Shown: positions 24,591 to 32,602 of the stretch, piece after piece
Layout of the letters: each line of letters opens with the position of its first letter
Numbering within the stretch: position 1 is the stretch's first letter
Assembly: GCA_030697165.1 (NCBI GenBank)
Contig: JAUYQQ010000011.1
Coordinates: 1-64,000, forward strand
Length of the DNA stretch: 64,000 nt
Origin: Acidobacteriota bacterium
GTDB taxonomy: Bacteria > Acidobacteriota > Vicinamibacteria > Vicinamibacterales > UBA2999
Reading direction: 5' to 3'
Translations under genes and position numbers: made by a program
The notes under the pieces: generated by a model
The model's database searches: none
What the model was told of the DNA's origin: nothing
The model's input: the letters and a program-made list of their open reading frames with translations, nothing else

Positions 24591-26054
24591 ATGGTCACCG
24601 TTCGACAATTCGCCGGCGCCTCGGGGTTCGTGCTTGCCGCGACCCTGCTGTTGTCCACCCAGTCCGCGACCCACGCGCAGGCACCCGGCGCGCCGGCCCC
24701 CACGTTCACCAGGGACGTGCTGCCCATTCTGCAGCGCTCGTGCCAGACGTGCCACCGGCCGGGCACGCATGCGCCGATGTCGCTCATCACCTACCGCGAT
24801 GCCCGGCCGTGGGCGCGCTCGATCAAGCAGAAGGTGACGAGCCGCGAGATGCCGCCGTGGCACATCGACCGCAGCATCGGCGAGTATCTCGAAGACCCGT
24901 CGCTCAGTGACCAGGAAGTCGCCTTGATTGCGGCGTGGGTGGATGGCGGCGCCGCCGAGGGCCGCGCGTCCGACGCGCCGCCGGCGCGGACCTTCTCGGC
25001 CAACACCGAGTGGACCTACGGTGAACCCGACCTGATCGTCCGCATGGCGAAGGGCTTCAGGATCCCTGCGGATGGCCCGGACTTCATTCCCGAAGAGCAC
25101 GTGGATCCGGGCCTGACGGAAGACCGCTACGTGAAATGGGTTCAGATCATCCCCGACGCGCATCGCGCCGTGCATCACGCGCATGTCTATGTGGACCATC
25201 CCGAAGGCGTCGACACCAGCGGCCTGAACCTCGGCATGGGCTCGAACGTCGGCAACTCGCTCGACTTGATCGAGTACGGCGCCGGCAACGACGCCGACGT
25301 CTTCCCGGACGGCACCGCCAAGATCCTGAAGAAGGGCGCCCAGTTCCGGTTCGAGGCGCACTACCACCCGTACGGCGAAGAGACCTTCGACCGCATGCGC
25401 GTCGGCATCAAGTTCTATCCCAAGGGCGTCGTGCCGTCGCGCGTGGTCACCTCGCATCGCATCCGCACCGGCGTCGGCAACGACTGGGTGCTCAACCGCG
25501 AGCGCATTGAAGACCTGCTGCTGCGCGCCGGCCACAAGATCGCCATCGACGAGCCGTCGATGCCCACGGGCGCGCTGATTGCAGAAAACCCGCTGCATGC
25601 GGCGGCGCTGCTCAGCATCCCGCCGAATACGGTTGTTCAGCACGAACGCTTCTGGCCGCTGCCGAAAGCCGCCCTGGTCATCAGCTTTCAGCCGCACATG
25701 CACTTCCGCGGATCCAAGTTGTATCTCGAGGCGATTCACCCCGACGGCCGCCGCGAGATGTTGACCAGCGCGACGCACTACGAACAGAACTGGCAGGTCA
25801 CCTACAAGTACAAGACGCCGCACCTGTTTCCCGCGGGCACCATCCTCCACACGGTGTCGACGCACGACAACACCGCCAACAACAAGCACAACCCCGACCC
25901 CACCGCCTGGATCGGCTGGGGCAGCCGGACCATGGACGAGATGGGACATGGCTGGACGGACGTGGCGTTCCTGAGCGAGGCGCAATACCAGGAAGAGCTC
26001 GCCGCCCGCCGGCAGCAACGCAGGGCGACGACAGACCCGCGCCAACAACGTTGA
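24591..26054 (+). CDS. Exported cytochrome c / copper type II monooxygenase-like protein
   Basis: A 487-residue exported protein. After a signal peptide (ending about THAQ) comes one c-type haem site CQTCH and a downstream MPPWH that gives the usual methionine/histidine ligand region. The C-terminal half has the histidine motifs of the copper type II, ascorbate-dependent monooxygenase fold: AVHHAHVYVDHP, FEAHYHPYG, and PHMHFRGSKLYLEAIHPDGRRE. GGGAGG precedes the ATG at 24591, which I prefer to earlier starts. The fusion suggests electrons pass through the haem to a copper site that oxidises or binds a small periplasmic substrate; substrate unknown. Confidence 0.85.
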   Translation: MVTVRQFAGASGFVLAATLLLSTQSATHAQAPGAPAPTFTRDVLPILQRSCQTCHRPGTHAPMSLITYRDARPWARSIKQKVTSREMPPWHIDRSIGEYLEDPSLSDQEVALIAAWVDGGAAEGRASDAPPARTFSANTEWTYGEPDLIVRMAKGFRIPADGPDFIPEEHVDPGLTEDRYVKWVQIIPDAHRAVHHAHVYVDHPEGVDTSGLNLGMGSNVGNSLDLIEYGAGNDADVFPDGTAKILKKGAQFRFEAHYHPYGEETFDRMRVGIKFYPKGVVPSRVVTSHRIRTGVGNDWVLNRERIEDLLLRAGHKIAIDEPSMPTGALIAENPLHAAALLSIPPNTVVQHERFWPLPKAALVISFQPHMHFRGSKLYLEAIHPDGRREMLTSATHYEQNWQVTYKYKTPHLFPAGTILHTVSTHDNTANNKHNPDPTAWIGWGSRTMDEMGHGWTDVAFLSEAQYQEELAARRQQRRATTDPRQQR

Positions 26055-26076
26055 GACCGGGAGACCGGGGAGACCG

Positions 26077-26166
26077 GGGGCCTGGCACGGTTACATGGGA
26101 AAACGTTGCAGTTCCTGCGACGTGTGCAAGAACTGCCACGAATTCGATGTAACCGTGCCAGGCCCC
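26077..26166. repeat. 90-bp palindrome with perfect 20-bp arms
   Basis: GGGGCCTGGCACGGTTACAT (26077-26096) is the exact reverse complement of 26147-26166. Inside it a second pair, GCAGTTCCTGC (26108-26118) and GCAAGAACTGC (26126-26136), pairs with one mismatch. The whole could form a branched hairpin. It lies between two co-directional genes without a transposase. Confidence 0.9.
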
Positions 26167-26183
26167 GACAAAAGGAGTAGCCA

Positions 26184-28337
26184 ATGACGATGCGCCTGCT
26201 GCGGGCCAGTTTGATCACCGTAGGTGTCGCCGCCGTGGTCGTGGCGTCGATGGCGTCGATCACGGCCAGGCAATCCGCCATTGCCGTCGATGGCGATGAC
26301 CTCGCCGGTATCGTCCGCAGTTCGAAAGGACCCGAGGCCGGCGTCTGGGTGATTGCCGAGACCACCGGCCTCCCCACCAAGTACGTGAAGATCGTCGTCA
26401 CCGACGACCGCGGACAATACCTCCTCCCCGACCTGCCGAAGGCCACCTACAGCGTGTTCGTGCGCGGCTATGGCCTGGTCGACTCGGCGCGGGTGACGGC
26501 CGCCCCGGGCACGACGCTGGATCTGACTGCGGTCACCGCACCAAACGACCACGCCGCCGCGCAGTATTACCCGGCCGGCAACTGGTTATCGATGCTGCGG
26601 ATCCCCGAAGGGAGCGAGTTCCCTGGCACCGGGCCGCAGGGCAACGGCATCAACCCTAACGTCAAGAGCCAGGCCGAGTGGCTGCGGCTGATCAAGTCGG
26701 GCAGTTGCACCGCGTGTCACCAGCTGGGCACCAAGGCCACTCGCGAGATCCCGAAGGAGCTGGGCGCCTTCCCGTCGCTGTCGCACGCGTGGGAGCGTCG
26801 GCTCGCCTCGGGACAGGCCGGCGGCAACATGATCGGCGGGCTGAACCAACTGGGCAAGGAGCGGGCGCTGCTGCTGTTCGCCGATTGGACCGACCGCATT
26901 AATCGCGGCGAACTGCCGCCCGTGCCGGCGCGGCCACAGGGCATCGAGCGCAACGTGGTCATCAGCATGTGGGACTGGGCCGATCCGAAAGCCTACCTCC
27001 ACGATGTCGTGTCCACCGACCGCCGCCGTCCCACGGTCAACGCCAACGGCTCGCTGTACGGTGCGCTCGAGTTGAGCGCTGACTACGTGCCGGTGCTCGA
27101 TCCGGTGACGAACACCATCAGCCAGGTGCCGCTCACCGTGCGCGACGCCAACACACCGCCGACCTCCCCGAAAATCCCGGCGGCGTCGCCGTACTGGGGC
27201 GAGGAAGTGATCTGGACCAGCAAGAACAACGTGCACAACCCGATGCTCGACGAGCAGGGCCGGCTGTGGCTGACCTCGGCCGTGCGCGCGCCCGAGAACC
27301 CGGCGTGGTGCAAGGAGGGCTCGGCGCACCCGTCGGCGAAGCTGTTCCCGCTGCAGCGCTCGGGACGCCAACTCGCGATGTACGACCCGAAGACGAAACA
27401 GATCAAGCACATCGACACCTGCTTCGGCACGCACCACCTGATGTTTGCCGAGGATGCCAACAACACGTTGTGGACCAGTGGCGGCGGACAGGTCGTGGGC
27501 TGGTTGAATCGAAAGATCTACGACGAGACCGGTGACGAGCAGAAGTCGCAAGGCTGGACCGCCGTGGTGATGGACACCAACGGCAATGGCCGCCGGGATG
27601 CCTATGTCGAACCCGACCAGCCGGTCGATCCGACCAAGGACAAACGCTACGGCGCCGCGTTCTATTCAGTGGCGCCGGCGCCGGACGGATCGATCTGGGG
27701 CACGGTGCTCGGCTATCCAGGATCGGTCGTGCGGCTGGATCCCGGCACGAACCCGCCCGAGACCGCGCTGGCCGAAGTCTACGAGCCGCCCTTCAACGAT
27801 CCGAAGCGACCCGGCTTCTCGCCCCGCGGCGGCGACGTCGATCGCCACGGCGTATTTTGGGCCGCGTTGGCCAGCGGTCACCTCGCGAGCTTCGACCGTC
27901 GCAAGTGCAAGGGTCCGCTGAACGGTCCTAAGGCCACCGGCCAGCACTGTCCTGAGGGCTGGACGCTCTATACCGAGCCGATGCCGCAGTTCCGCGGCGT
28001 GCGCGACGGCGGCAGCGTCGAGGCGAGTTACTACACGTGGGTCGATCAGTTCGACACGCTCGGCCTGGGCGCCAATGTGCCGATCAACACCGGCAACGCC
28101 TCTGAAGCGTTGCTGGCCTTGAAGGACGGCAAGTGGGTGGTGCTGCGCGTGCCCTACCCGCAGGGGTTCTACACCAAGTGGATGGATGGCCGGATCGACG
28201 ACCCGAACGCCGGCTGGAAGGGCCGCGGGCTCTGGGCCACGATCAGCACGCGGACGCCGTTCCACATGGAAGGCGGCAGGGGCACTACCAGCAAGGTTTA
28301 CAAACTGCAGATGCGGCCGGATCCGCTCGCGAAGTGA
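26184..28337 (+). CDS. Exported cytochrome c with carboxypeptidase-regulatory and propeller domains
   Basis: A 717-residue exported protein. Signal peptide about 1-28; then a carboxypeptidase-regulatory-like domain (LAGIVRSSKGPEAGVWVIAE ... YLLPDLPKATYSVFVRGYG) of about 85 residues; a haem-binding CTACH at about residue 178; and a C-terminal six-bladed propeller like virginiamycin B lyase/SMP-30. AAAGGAG precedes the ATG. It overlaps the next gene by 4 bases (GTGA), so it is expected to be made with the PQQ dehydrogenase and to pass or receive its electrons. Substrate unknown. Confidence 0.82.
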   Translation: MTMRLLRASLITVGVAAVVVASMASITARQSAIAVDGDDLAGIVRSSKGPEAGVWVIAETTGLPTKYVKIVVTDDRGQYLLPDLPKATYSVFVRGYGLVDSARVTAAPGTTLDLTAVTAPNDHAAAQYYPAGNWLSMLRIPEGSEFPGTGPQGNGINPNVKSQAEWLRLIKSGSCTACHQLGTKATREIPKELGAFPSLSHAWERRLASGQAGGNMIGGLNQLGKERALLLFADWTDRINRGELPPVPARPQGIERNVVISMWDWADPKAYLHDVVSTDRRRPTVNANGSLYGALELSADYVPVLDPVTNTISQVPLTVRDANTPPTSPKIPAASPYWGEEVIWTSKNNVHNPMLDEQGRLWLTSAVRAPENPAWCKEGSAHPSAKLFPLQRSGRQLAMYDPKTKQIKHIDTCFGTHHLMFAEDANNTLWTSGGGQVVGWLNRKIYDETGDEQKSQGWTAVVMDTNGNGRRDAYVEPDQPVDPTKDKRYGAAFYSVAPAPDGSIWGTVLGYPGSVVRLDPGTNPPETALAEVYEPPFNDPKRPGFSPRGGDVDRHGVFWAALASGHLASFDRRKCKGPLNGPKATGQHCPEGWTLYTEPMPQFRGVRDGGSVEASYYTWVDQFDTLGLGANVPINTGNASEALLALKDGKWVVLRVPYPQGFYTKWMDGRIDDPNAGWKGRGLWATISTRTPFHMEGGRGTTSKVYKLQMRPDPLAK

Positions 28338-30313
28338 TTCGCAAGGTGCAGGCGGGTCTAAAGACCCGCCTCTACGTGCTGGTGCTTTTCCTCGTGCCGG
28401 CGACACTGGCCGCCCAATACGGGACCACTGGCGGCGAGTGGCGCACGTGGGGCGGCGATCTTGGCGTCACCCGCTATGCCCCGCTCGATCAGATCAACGC
28501 CGCCAACTTCAAGGATCTCGAAGTCGCTTGGCGATTCAGGACCGAAAACCTGGGCTCGCGCCCCGACTTCAACCTGCAGACCACGCCGCTGATGATTGGC
28601 GGCGTGCTCTACGCCACCGCCGGCGAGCATCGCAACGCCGTGGCGCTGAATGCGGCGACCGGCGAGTTGCTGTGGATGCACCGGCTCGAGGAAGGCCCAC
28701 GCGCGCAGCGGTCGTCGCGACGGCTGTCGGGCCGCGGGGTCGGCTACTGGACCGACGGCAAGGGCGACGAACGCGTCTTCTACGTCACCATCGGCTACCA
28801 GCTGGTCGGCCTCGATGCGAAGACCGGCCACCCGCTCAAGGACTTCGGCGTCAACGGTGTCGTTGACCTGAAGAAGGACGCGGACCAGGATCTGGATCCG
28901 ATTGAGGGCGAGATCGCGTGGAACGGCGCACCCGTGGTCGCGAAGAACGTGGTGCTGGTCGGCGCCGCGCATCGCGCCGGCTCGATCCCGCGCAGCCGCA
29001 AGAACGCCAAGGGCTACATCCGCGCCTACGACGCGCGCACCGGCAAGCGCCTGTGGATCTTCCACACCATCCCGATGCCCGGGGAGTTCGGTAACGACAC
29101 CTGGCACGAAGGGTCGTGGGAGTACACCGGTAACACCGGCGTGTGGACGCAGATGACGGTGGACGAGCAACTCGGCATTGCCTATCTGCCGGTCGAGATC
29201 CCCACCGGCGACTACTTCGGCGGTCATCGTCCCGGCGACAACCTGTTCGCCGAGACCCTGCTTGCCGTGGATCTTCAGACCGGCAAGCGCATCTGGCATT
29301 ACCAGCTCGTGCACCATCCAATCTGGGACTACGACATCCCGTGCGCGCCAATCCTGGTGGACATCACCGTCAACGGCCGCAAGATCGCCGCCGTCGCGCA
29401 GCCGACCAAGCAGGGCTTTGTCTACGTGTTCGATCGCCAGACCGGCGAGCCCGTCTGGCCGATCGAGGAGCGGCCGGTCGAGAAGGGCACGGTCCCGCGG
29501 GAGTGGTACTCGCCGACGCAGCCGTTCCCGACCAAGCCGCCGCCCTTCGAGCGCCAGGGCTTCCTCGAAGAGTACGTCGTCGACTTCACGCCCGAGATCA
29601 AGGCCGAGGCGTTGGCGCTGGTGGCGAAGTACAAGATTGGCCCGCTGTTCACGCCGCCCATCGTCCGGGGCGAGAACGGCAAAGAGGGCCTGCTGTTCAT
29701 CCCGAACGGCGCCAACTGGCCCGGGGGCTCGTTCGATCCGGACACGGGCATGCTTTACGTGTATTCCCACACGCTGGTTCGCGTGCTGTCGATGGTCAAC
29801 GATCCGAAGCGATCGGACATGGCCTACATCACCGACGGCAGCGCGTCCGAGAGTGGCGGCGGCGGGTTGTCGGTGAATGGCCTCCCGATCGTCAAACCAC
29901 CGTGGGGCCGGATCACCGCGATTGACATGAACAAGGGTGAGATCGCCTGGCAGATCGCCCACGGCGAGACGCCGGATGCGATCAAGAGCCACCCGGCCCT
30001 GAAGGGCCTCACCATTCCGAGGACCGGCCGTCCTGGTGGCGCCGGCGGCAGTTCGGGCGGCATCGGCACGCTCGTCACTAAGACGCTGTTGATCTCCGGT
30101 GAGGGCGGCACGGTGATGATGCCCGATGGTCAACGCGGCGCCATGCTGCGTGCCTACGACAAGAAGACCGGCGCCGAGGTGGGCGCGGTGCAGATGTCCG
30201 GCGCGCAAACAGGAAATCCGATGACCTACATGCTCGGCGGCAAGCAGTACATCGTCGTCGCGGCCGGCAGCTCGATCCGGCCCGGCGAGTTAATCGCGTA
30301 TCGATTGCCATGA
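28334..30313 (+). CDS. PQQ-dependent dehydrogenase (glucose/quinate dehydrogenase-like), periplasmic
   Basis: A 659-residue quinoprotein with an eight-bladed propeller. GTGVWTQMTVDEQLGIAYLPVEIPTGDYFGG-type and VHHPIWDYDIPCAP segments match membrane glucose/quinate-type dehydrogenases; it has no CxxCH, so electrons must go to separate cytochromes, such as the one encoded just upstream. I take the GTG at 28334, which overlaps the previous stop (GTGA). The sequence then gives a short basic stretch and a signal peptide ending ATLAAQ. The basic stretch (QAGLKTRL) is encoded by a palindromic repeat at 28351-28370. Needs PQQ; no pqq synthesis genes are in the window. Confidence 0.88.
   Translation: MIRKVQAGLKTRLYVLVLFLVPATLAAQYGTTGGEWRTWGGDLGVTRYAPLDQINAANFKDLEVAWRFRTENLGSRPDFNLQTTPLMIGGVLYATAGEHRNAVALNAATGELLWMHRLEEGPRAQRSSRRLSGRGVGYWTDGKGDERVFYVTIGYQLVGLDAKTGHPLKDFGVNGVVDLKKDADQDLDPIEGEIAWNGAPVVAKNVVLVGAAHRAGSIPRSRKNAKGYIRAYDARTGKRLWIFHTIPMPGEFGNDTWHEGSWEYTGNTGVWTQMTVDEQLGIAYLPVEIPTGDYFGGHRPGDNLFAETLLAVDLQTGKRIWHYQLVHHPIWDYDIPCAPILVDITVNGRKIAAVAQPTKQGFVYVFDRQTGEPVWPIEERPVEKGTVPREWYSPTQPFPTKPPPFERQGFLEEYVVDFTPEIKAEALALVAKYKIGPLFTPPIVRGENGKEGLLFIPNGANWPGGSFDPDTGMLYVYSHTLVRVLSMVNDPKRSDMAYITDGSASESGGGGLSVNGLPIVKPPWGRITAIDMNKGEIAWQIAHGETPDAIKSHPALKGLTIPRTGRPGGAGGSSGGIGTLVTKTLLISGEGGTVMMPDGQRGAMLRAYDKKTGAEVGAVQMSGAQTGNPMTYMLGGKQYIVVAAGSSIRPGELIAYRLP
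28351..28370. repeat. CTAAAG-family hairpin inside the PQQ dehydrogenase start
   Basis: GGCGGGTCTAAAGACCCGCC. It lies 17 bases after the GTG start and encodes part of the signal-peptide n-region. If the true start is the GTG at 28376, the hairpin would instead be in the leader. Confidence 0.85.
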
Positions 30314-30336
30314 GCGCGAGAGATCAAGAAAGGCGA

Positions 30337-30396
30337 ACAGGAGATCAGAAGATCAGGAGATTAATCATGGTTTCTCCTATTCTCCTGATCTCCTGT
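30337..30396. repeat. Inverted repeat ACAGGAGATCAG / CTGATCTCCTGT
   Basis: Perfect 12-bp arms at 30337-30348 and 30385-30396, the same family as 18587-18640 and 59561-59640. The left part supplies AGGAG, a ribosome binding site 7 nt before the ATG at 30367, and the right part encodes the start of the signal sequence of the MBL-fold gene. Confidence 0.8.
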
Positions 30397-31101
30397 CTAG
30401 CTGTTGCCGCTGACAAGTTCGGCGACGTCGCGATCGCCACCTTCGTCCACTCGAGCATCCAGATCGAGAACGCCGGCACGGTGATCCAGATCGACCCCTG
30501 GGGCGCCGGCGATTTCTACACTCGGGCGAAGCCTGCGGACCTGATCCTGATTACCGACGACGTGAGCCACCACTTGGACGTGAAGGCCATCGCGAAAGTG
30601 CGCAAGGCCGGCACGCCGGTCGTGATCGCTGCGAACGGACGGAAGCTGGTTCCCGACGGCATTGTGATGAACAACGGCGACACGAAGGAGTTCGGCGCCG
30701 TCCGCATCGAGGCTGTCGGCGCCTACGACATCACGCCGGGCGACCCGTATCACCCGAAGGGCGAGGCGAACGGTTATGTCATCACCGTCGGCGGCAAGCG
30801 CATCTACGTGGTCGGTGTCACCGAGTGCGTTCCGGAAGTGAGGGCCGTCAAGAACGTAGACGTGGCATTCTTCCCGCTCAACCTGCCGCTCGCGCGTATG
30901 GAGCCGGCCGCCGCGATCGACTGCATTTCGGCAATCCACCCGAAGGTGGTCTATCCCTACCACTACGACCAGCAATGGGTGCGGCCGGTACCGGCTGGCG
31001 GTGCCCGCCCCACGCCAACGACGCGCGGACTACAGGAGCTGAAGGCGGCCCTGACGCCGAAGGGAATCGATGTTCGTTTGGCCGAATGGTACCCGCGTTG
31101 A
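30367..31101 (+). CDS. MBL-fold (UlaG-like) protein with a degenerate metal site, exported
   Basis: A 244-residue protein of the UlaG/RNase Z-like metallo-beta-lactamase fold. The family motif T-H-x-H-x-D-H-x-D is here T-D-D-V-S-H-H-L-D, so at least three expected ligands are changed, while later family landmarks (VGVTECVPEVRAVKNVDVAFFPLNLP and KVVYPYHYDQ) are kept. It may be a pseudoenzyme or use another metal set. The N-terminus MVSPILLISCLAVAAD is a signal sequence with a possible lipobox LISC. Start 30367 has AGGAG seven bases before it; the ATG at 30310, overlapping the PQQ gene stop (ATGA), is an alternative. Confidence 0.75.
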   Translation: MVSPILLISCLAVAADKFGDVAIATFVHSSIQIENAGTVIQIDPWGAGDFYTRAKPADLILITDDVSHHLDVKAIAKVRKAGTPVVIAANGRKLVPDGIVMNNGDTKEFGAVRIEAVGAYDITPGDPYHPKGEANGYVITVGGKRIYVVGVTECVPEVRAVKNVDVAFFPLNLPLARMEPAAAIDCISAIHPKVVYPYHYDQQWVRPVPAGGARPTPTTRGLQELKAALTPKGIDVRLAEWYPR

Positions 31102-31110
31102 GAATTCATC

Positions 31111-31194
31111 GCACGGAAGCACGGAAGCACGGAACCAGAATGGGTTGTCCTGCAGCGCTGATTGATTCTGTGATTCAGTGTTTCAGAGTGAGGC
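31111..31194. repeat. Second copy of the GCACGGAA element
   Basis: Three GCACGGAA units (31111-31134), then a diverged right half containing GTGATTCAGTGTTTCAGAG, which matches GTGGTTCGGTGTTTCCGTG of the 15165-15249 copy at most positions. It fills the gap between the MBL-fold gene and the next propeller gene. Confidence 0.7.
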
Positions 31195-31198
31195 ATTC

Positions 31199-32554
31199 AT
31201 GAAGTACAGCGTTGTACTGGCGGTCTTGGTTCTCGGGAGTGTGTCGGCCCAGACCCCATCCAGTCCGCGTGCGGGCGTCGATTGGCCAGGCTTCCGCGGT
31301 ATTGCCGCCGCCGGTGTCAACGATGCCGCGGCCGTGCCCGTTAACTGGAGCGTGCCCGACGGCAAGCTCGTGAAGTGGAAAGTGCCGGTCGCCGGTCTCG
31401 GCCACTCGAGTCCCGTGGTGTGGGGCAACATGGTCTGCACCGCCAGCGCCATCAGCGGCACCCCGGATCCGCAGCTCAAGGTCGGCCTGTACGGCGACAT
31501 CGGGTCCGTGCTCGACACCACCGAGCACAAGTTCATGGTGATGTGCTTCGACAAGAACACCGGCAAGCTGCGGTGGGAGCAGACGGCCAAGACCGGCGTG
31601 CCCATCATCAAGCGCCATCCCAAGTCCACGCACGCCAGTTCGACCCTTGCGACCGATGGCACGCACGTCGTGGCCTTCTTCGGCTCCGAGGGCCTGTATT
31701 CCTACGACCTCAAGGGCCGGCTGGTGTGGAAAAAGGATTTCGGCGCGCTCGACTCCGGCTTCTTCATGGCGCCCGAGGCGCAGTGGGGCTTTGCCAGCTC
31801 CCCTATCATCCACAACGGCCGCGTGATCGTGCAGGCGGATGTGCAGAAGGGATCGTTCGTCGCCGCCTTCGACGTGCGCACCGGCAAGCAACTGTGGCGG
31901 ACCCCGCGCGCGGATGTGCCGACCTGGAGCACGCCCGCGGTCGTGAACATGGACGGCCGCGACCAGGTGATCGTCAACGGCTGGAAGCACATCGGCGGCT
32001 ACGACCTCGAAACCGGCAAGGAAGTGTGGCGCATGACCGGCGGCGGCGACATCCCCGTCCCCACGCCCATTGCCGCGCACGGCCTGGTGTTCATCACCAA
32101 CGCGCACGGCAAGATGGCGCCGATCTATGCCATCAAGCCAACCGCGACCGGCGACATCTCGCTGAAGGAGGGCGAAACCGCGAACGCCCACATCGCCTGG
32201 AGCTACCAGCGCGACGGCGGCTACATGCAGACGCCCATCGTCGTCGGCGACATTCTTTACGTCTGCCGTGACAACGGCGTGCTGAGTGCGTTTGACGCCA
32301 AGACCGGTGTGCGCCACTACCAGGCGCGGCTGGGCGATGGCCGGACCGGCTTCTCGGCGTCGGCAGTGTCGGCCGGTGGCCGCCTCTATTTCACCAGCGA
32401 GGACGGCGACGTCTACGTGGTGAAGGCGGGACCGGCGTACGAGTTGCTGGCCACCAACCCGCTGGGCGAAGTCGCCATGGCGACGCCGGCGATCTCAGAA
32501 GGCACGTTCCTGTTCCGCACGCGCGGCCACCTGGTGGCGGTCGGCGAGCGCTAA
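31199..32554 (+). CDS. Exported PQQ-like (BamB-type) beta-propeller protein
   Basis: A 451-residue exported protein with signal peptide MKYSVVLAVLVLGSVSAQ. It begins WPGFRGIAAAGVNDA and has repeated blades with the PQQ-like motif A/Y-D-x-x-T-G-K-x-x-W (FDKNTGKLRWEQ, FDVRTGKQLWRT, YDLETGKEVWRM). This is the form common in Planctomycetes and Acidobacteria as outer-membrane or periplasmic propellers; PQQ binding is not certain. It ends the redox cluster and is followed by a CTTTAG hairpin at 32570. An earlier GTG-type start at 31178 is possible but would not give a clean signal peptide. Confidence 0.82.
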   Translation: MKYSVVLAVLVLGSVSAQTPSSPRAGVDWPGFRGIAAAGVNDAAAVPVNWSVPDGKLVKWKVPVAGLGHSSPVVWGNMVCTASAISGTPDPQLKVGLYGDIGSVLDTTEHKFMVMCFDKNTGKLRWEQTAKTGVPIIKRHPKSTHASSTLATDGTHVVAFFGSEGLYSYDLKGRLVWKKDFGALDSGFFMAPEAQWGFASSPIIHNGRVIVQADVQKGSFVAAFDVRTGKQLWRTPRADVPTWSTPAVVNMDGRDQVIVNGWKHIGGYDLETGKEVWRMTGGGDIPVPTPIAAHGLVFITNAHGKMAPIYAIKPTATGDISLKEGETANAHIAWSYQRDGGYMQTPIVVGDILYVCRDNGVLSAFDAKTGVRHYQARLGDGRTGFSASAVSAGGRLYFTSEDGDVYVVKAGPAYELLATNPLGEVAMATPAISEGTFLFRTRGHLVAVGER

Positions 32555-32569
32555 CGAGGCCGATGTGGT

Positions 32570-32587
32570 GTCCGGCTTTAGCCGGAC
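32570..32587. repeat. CTTTAG-family hairpin
   Basis: GTCCGGCTTTAGCCGGAC between convergent genes, 15 bases after the propeller stop and 15 before the ADOP stop. Could act as a bidirectional terminator stem, but no T-run follows. Confidence 0.85.
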
Positions 32588-32602
32588 CAAACTCCGCCCT
32601 TG

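Noticed and set aside
28358-30208. 616-residue open frame antisense to the PQQ dehydrogenase
   Set aside because: Shadow frame; no recognisable features.
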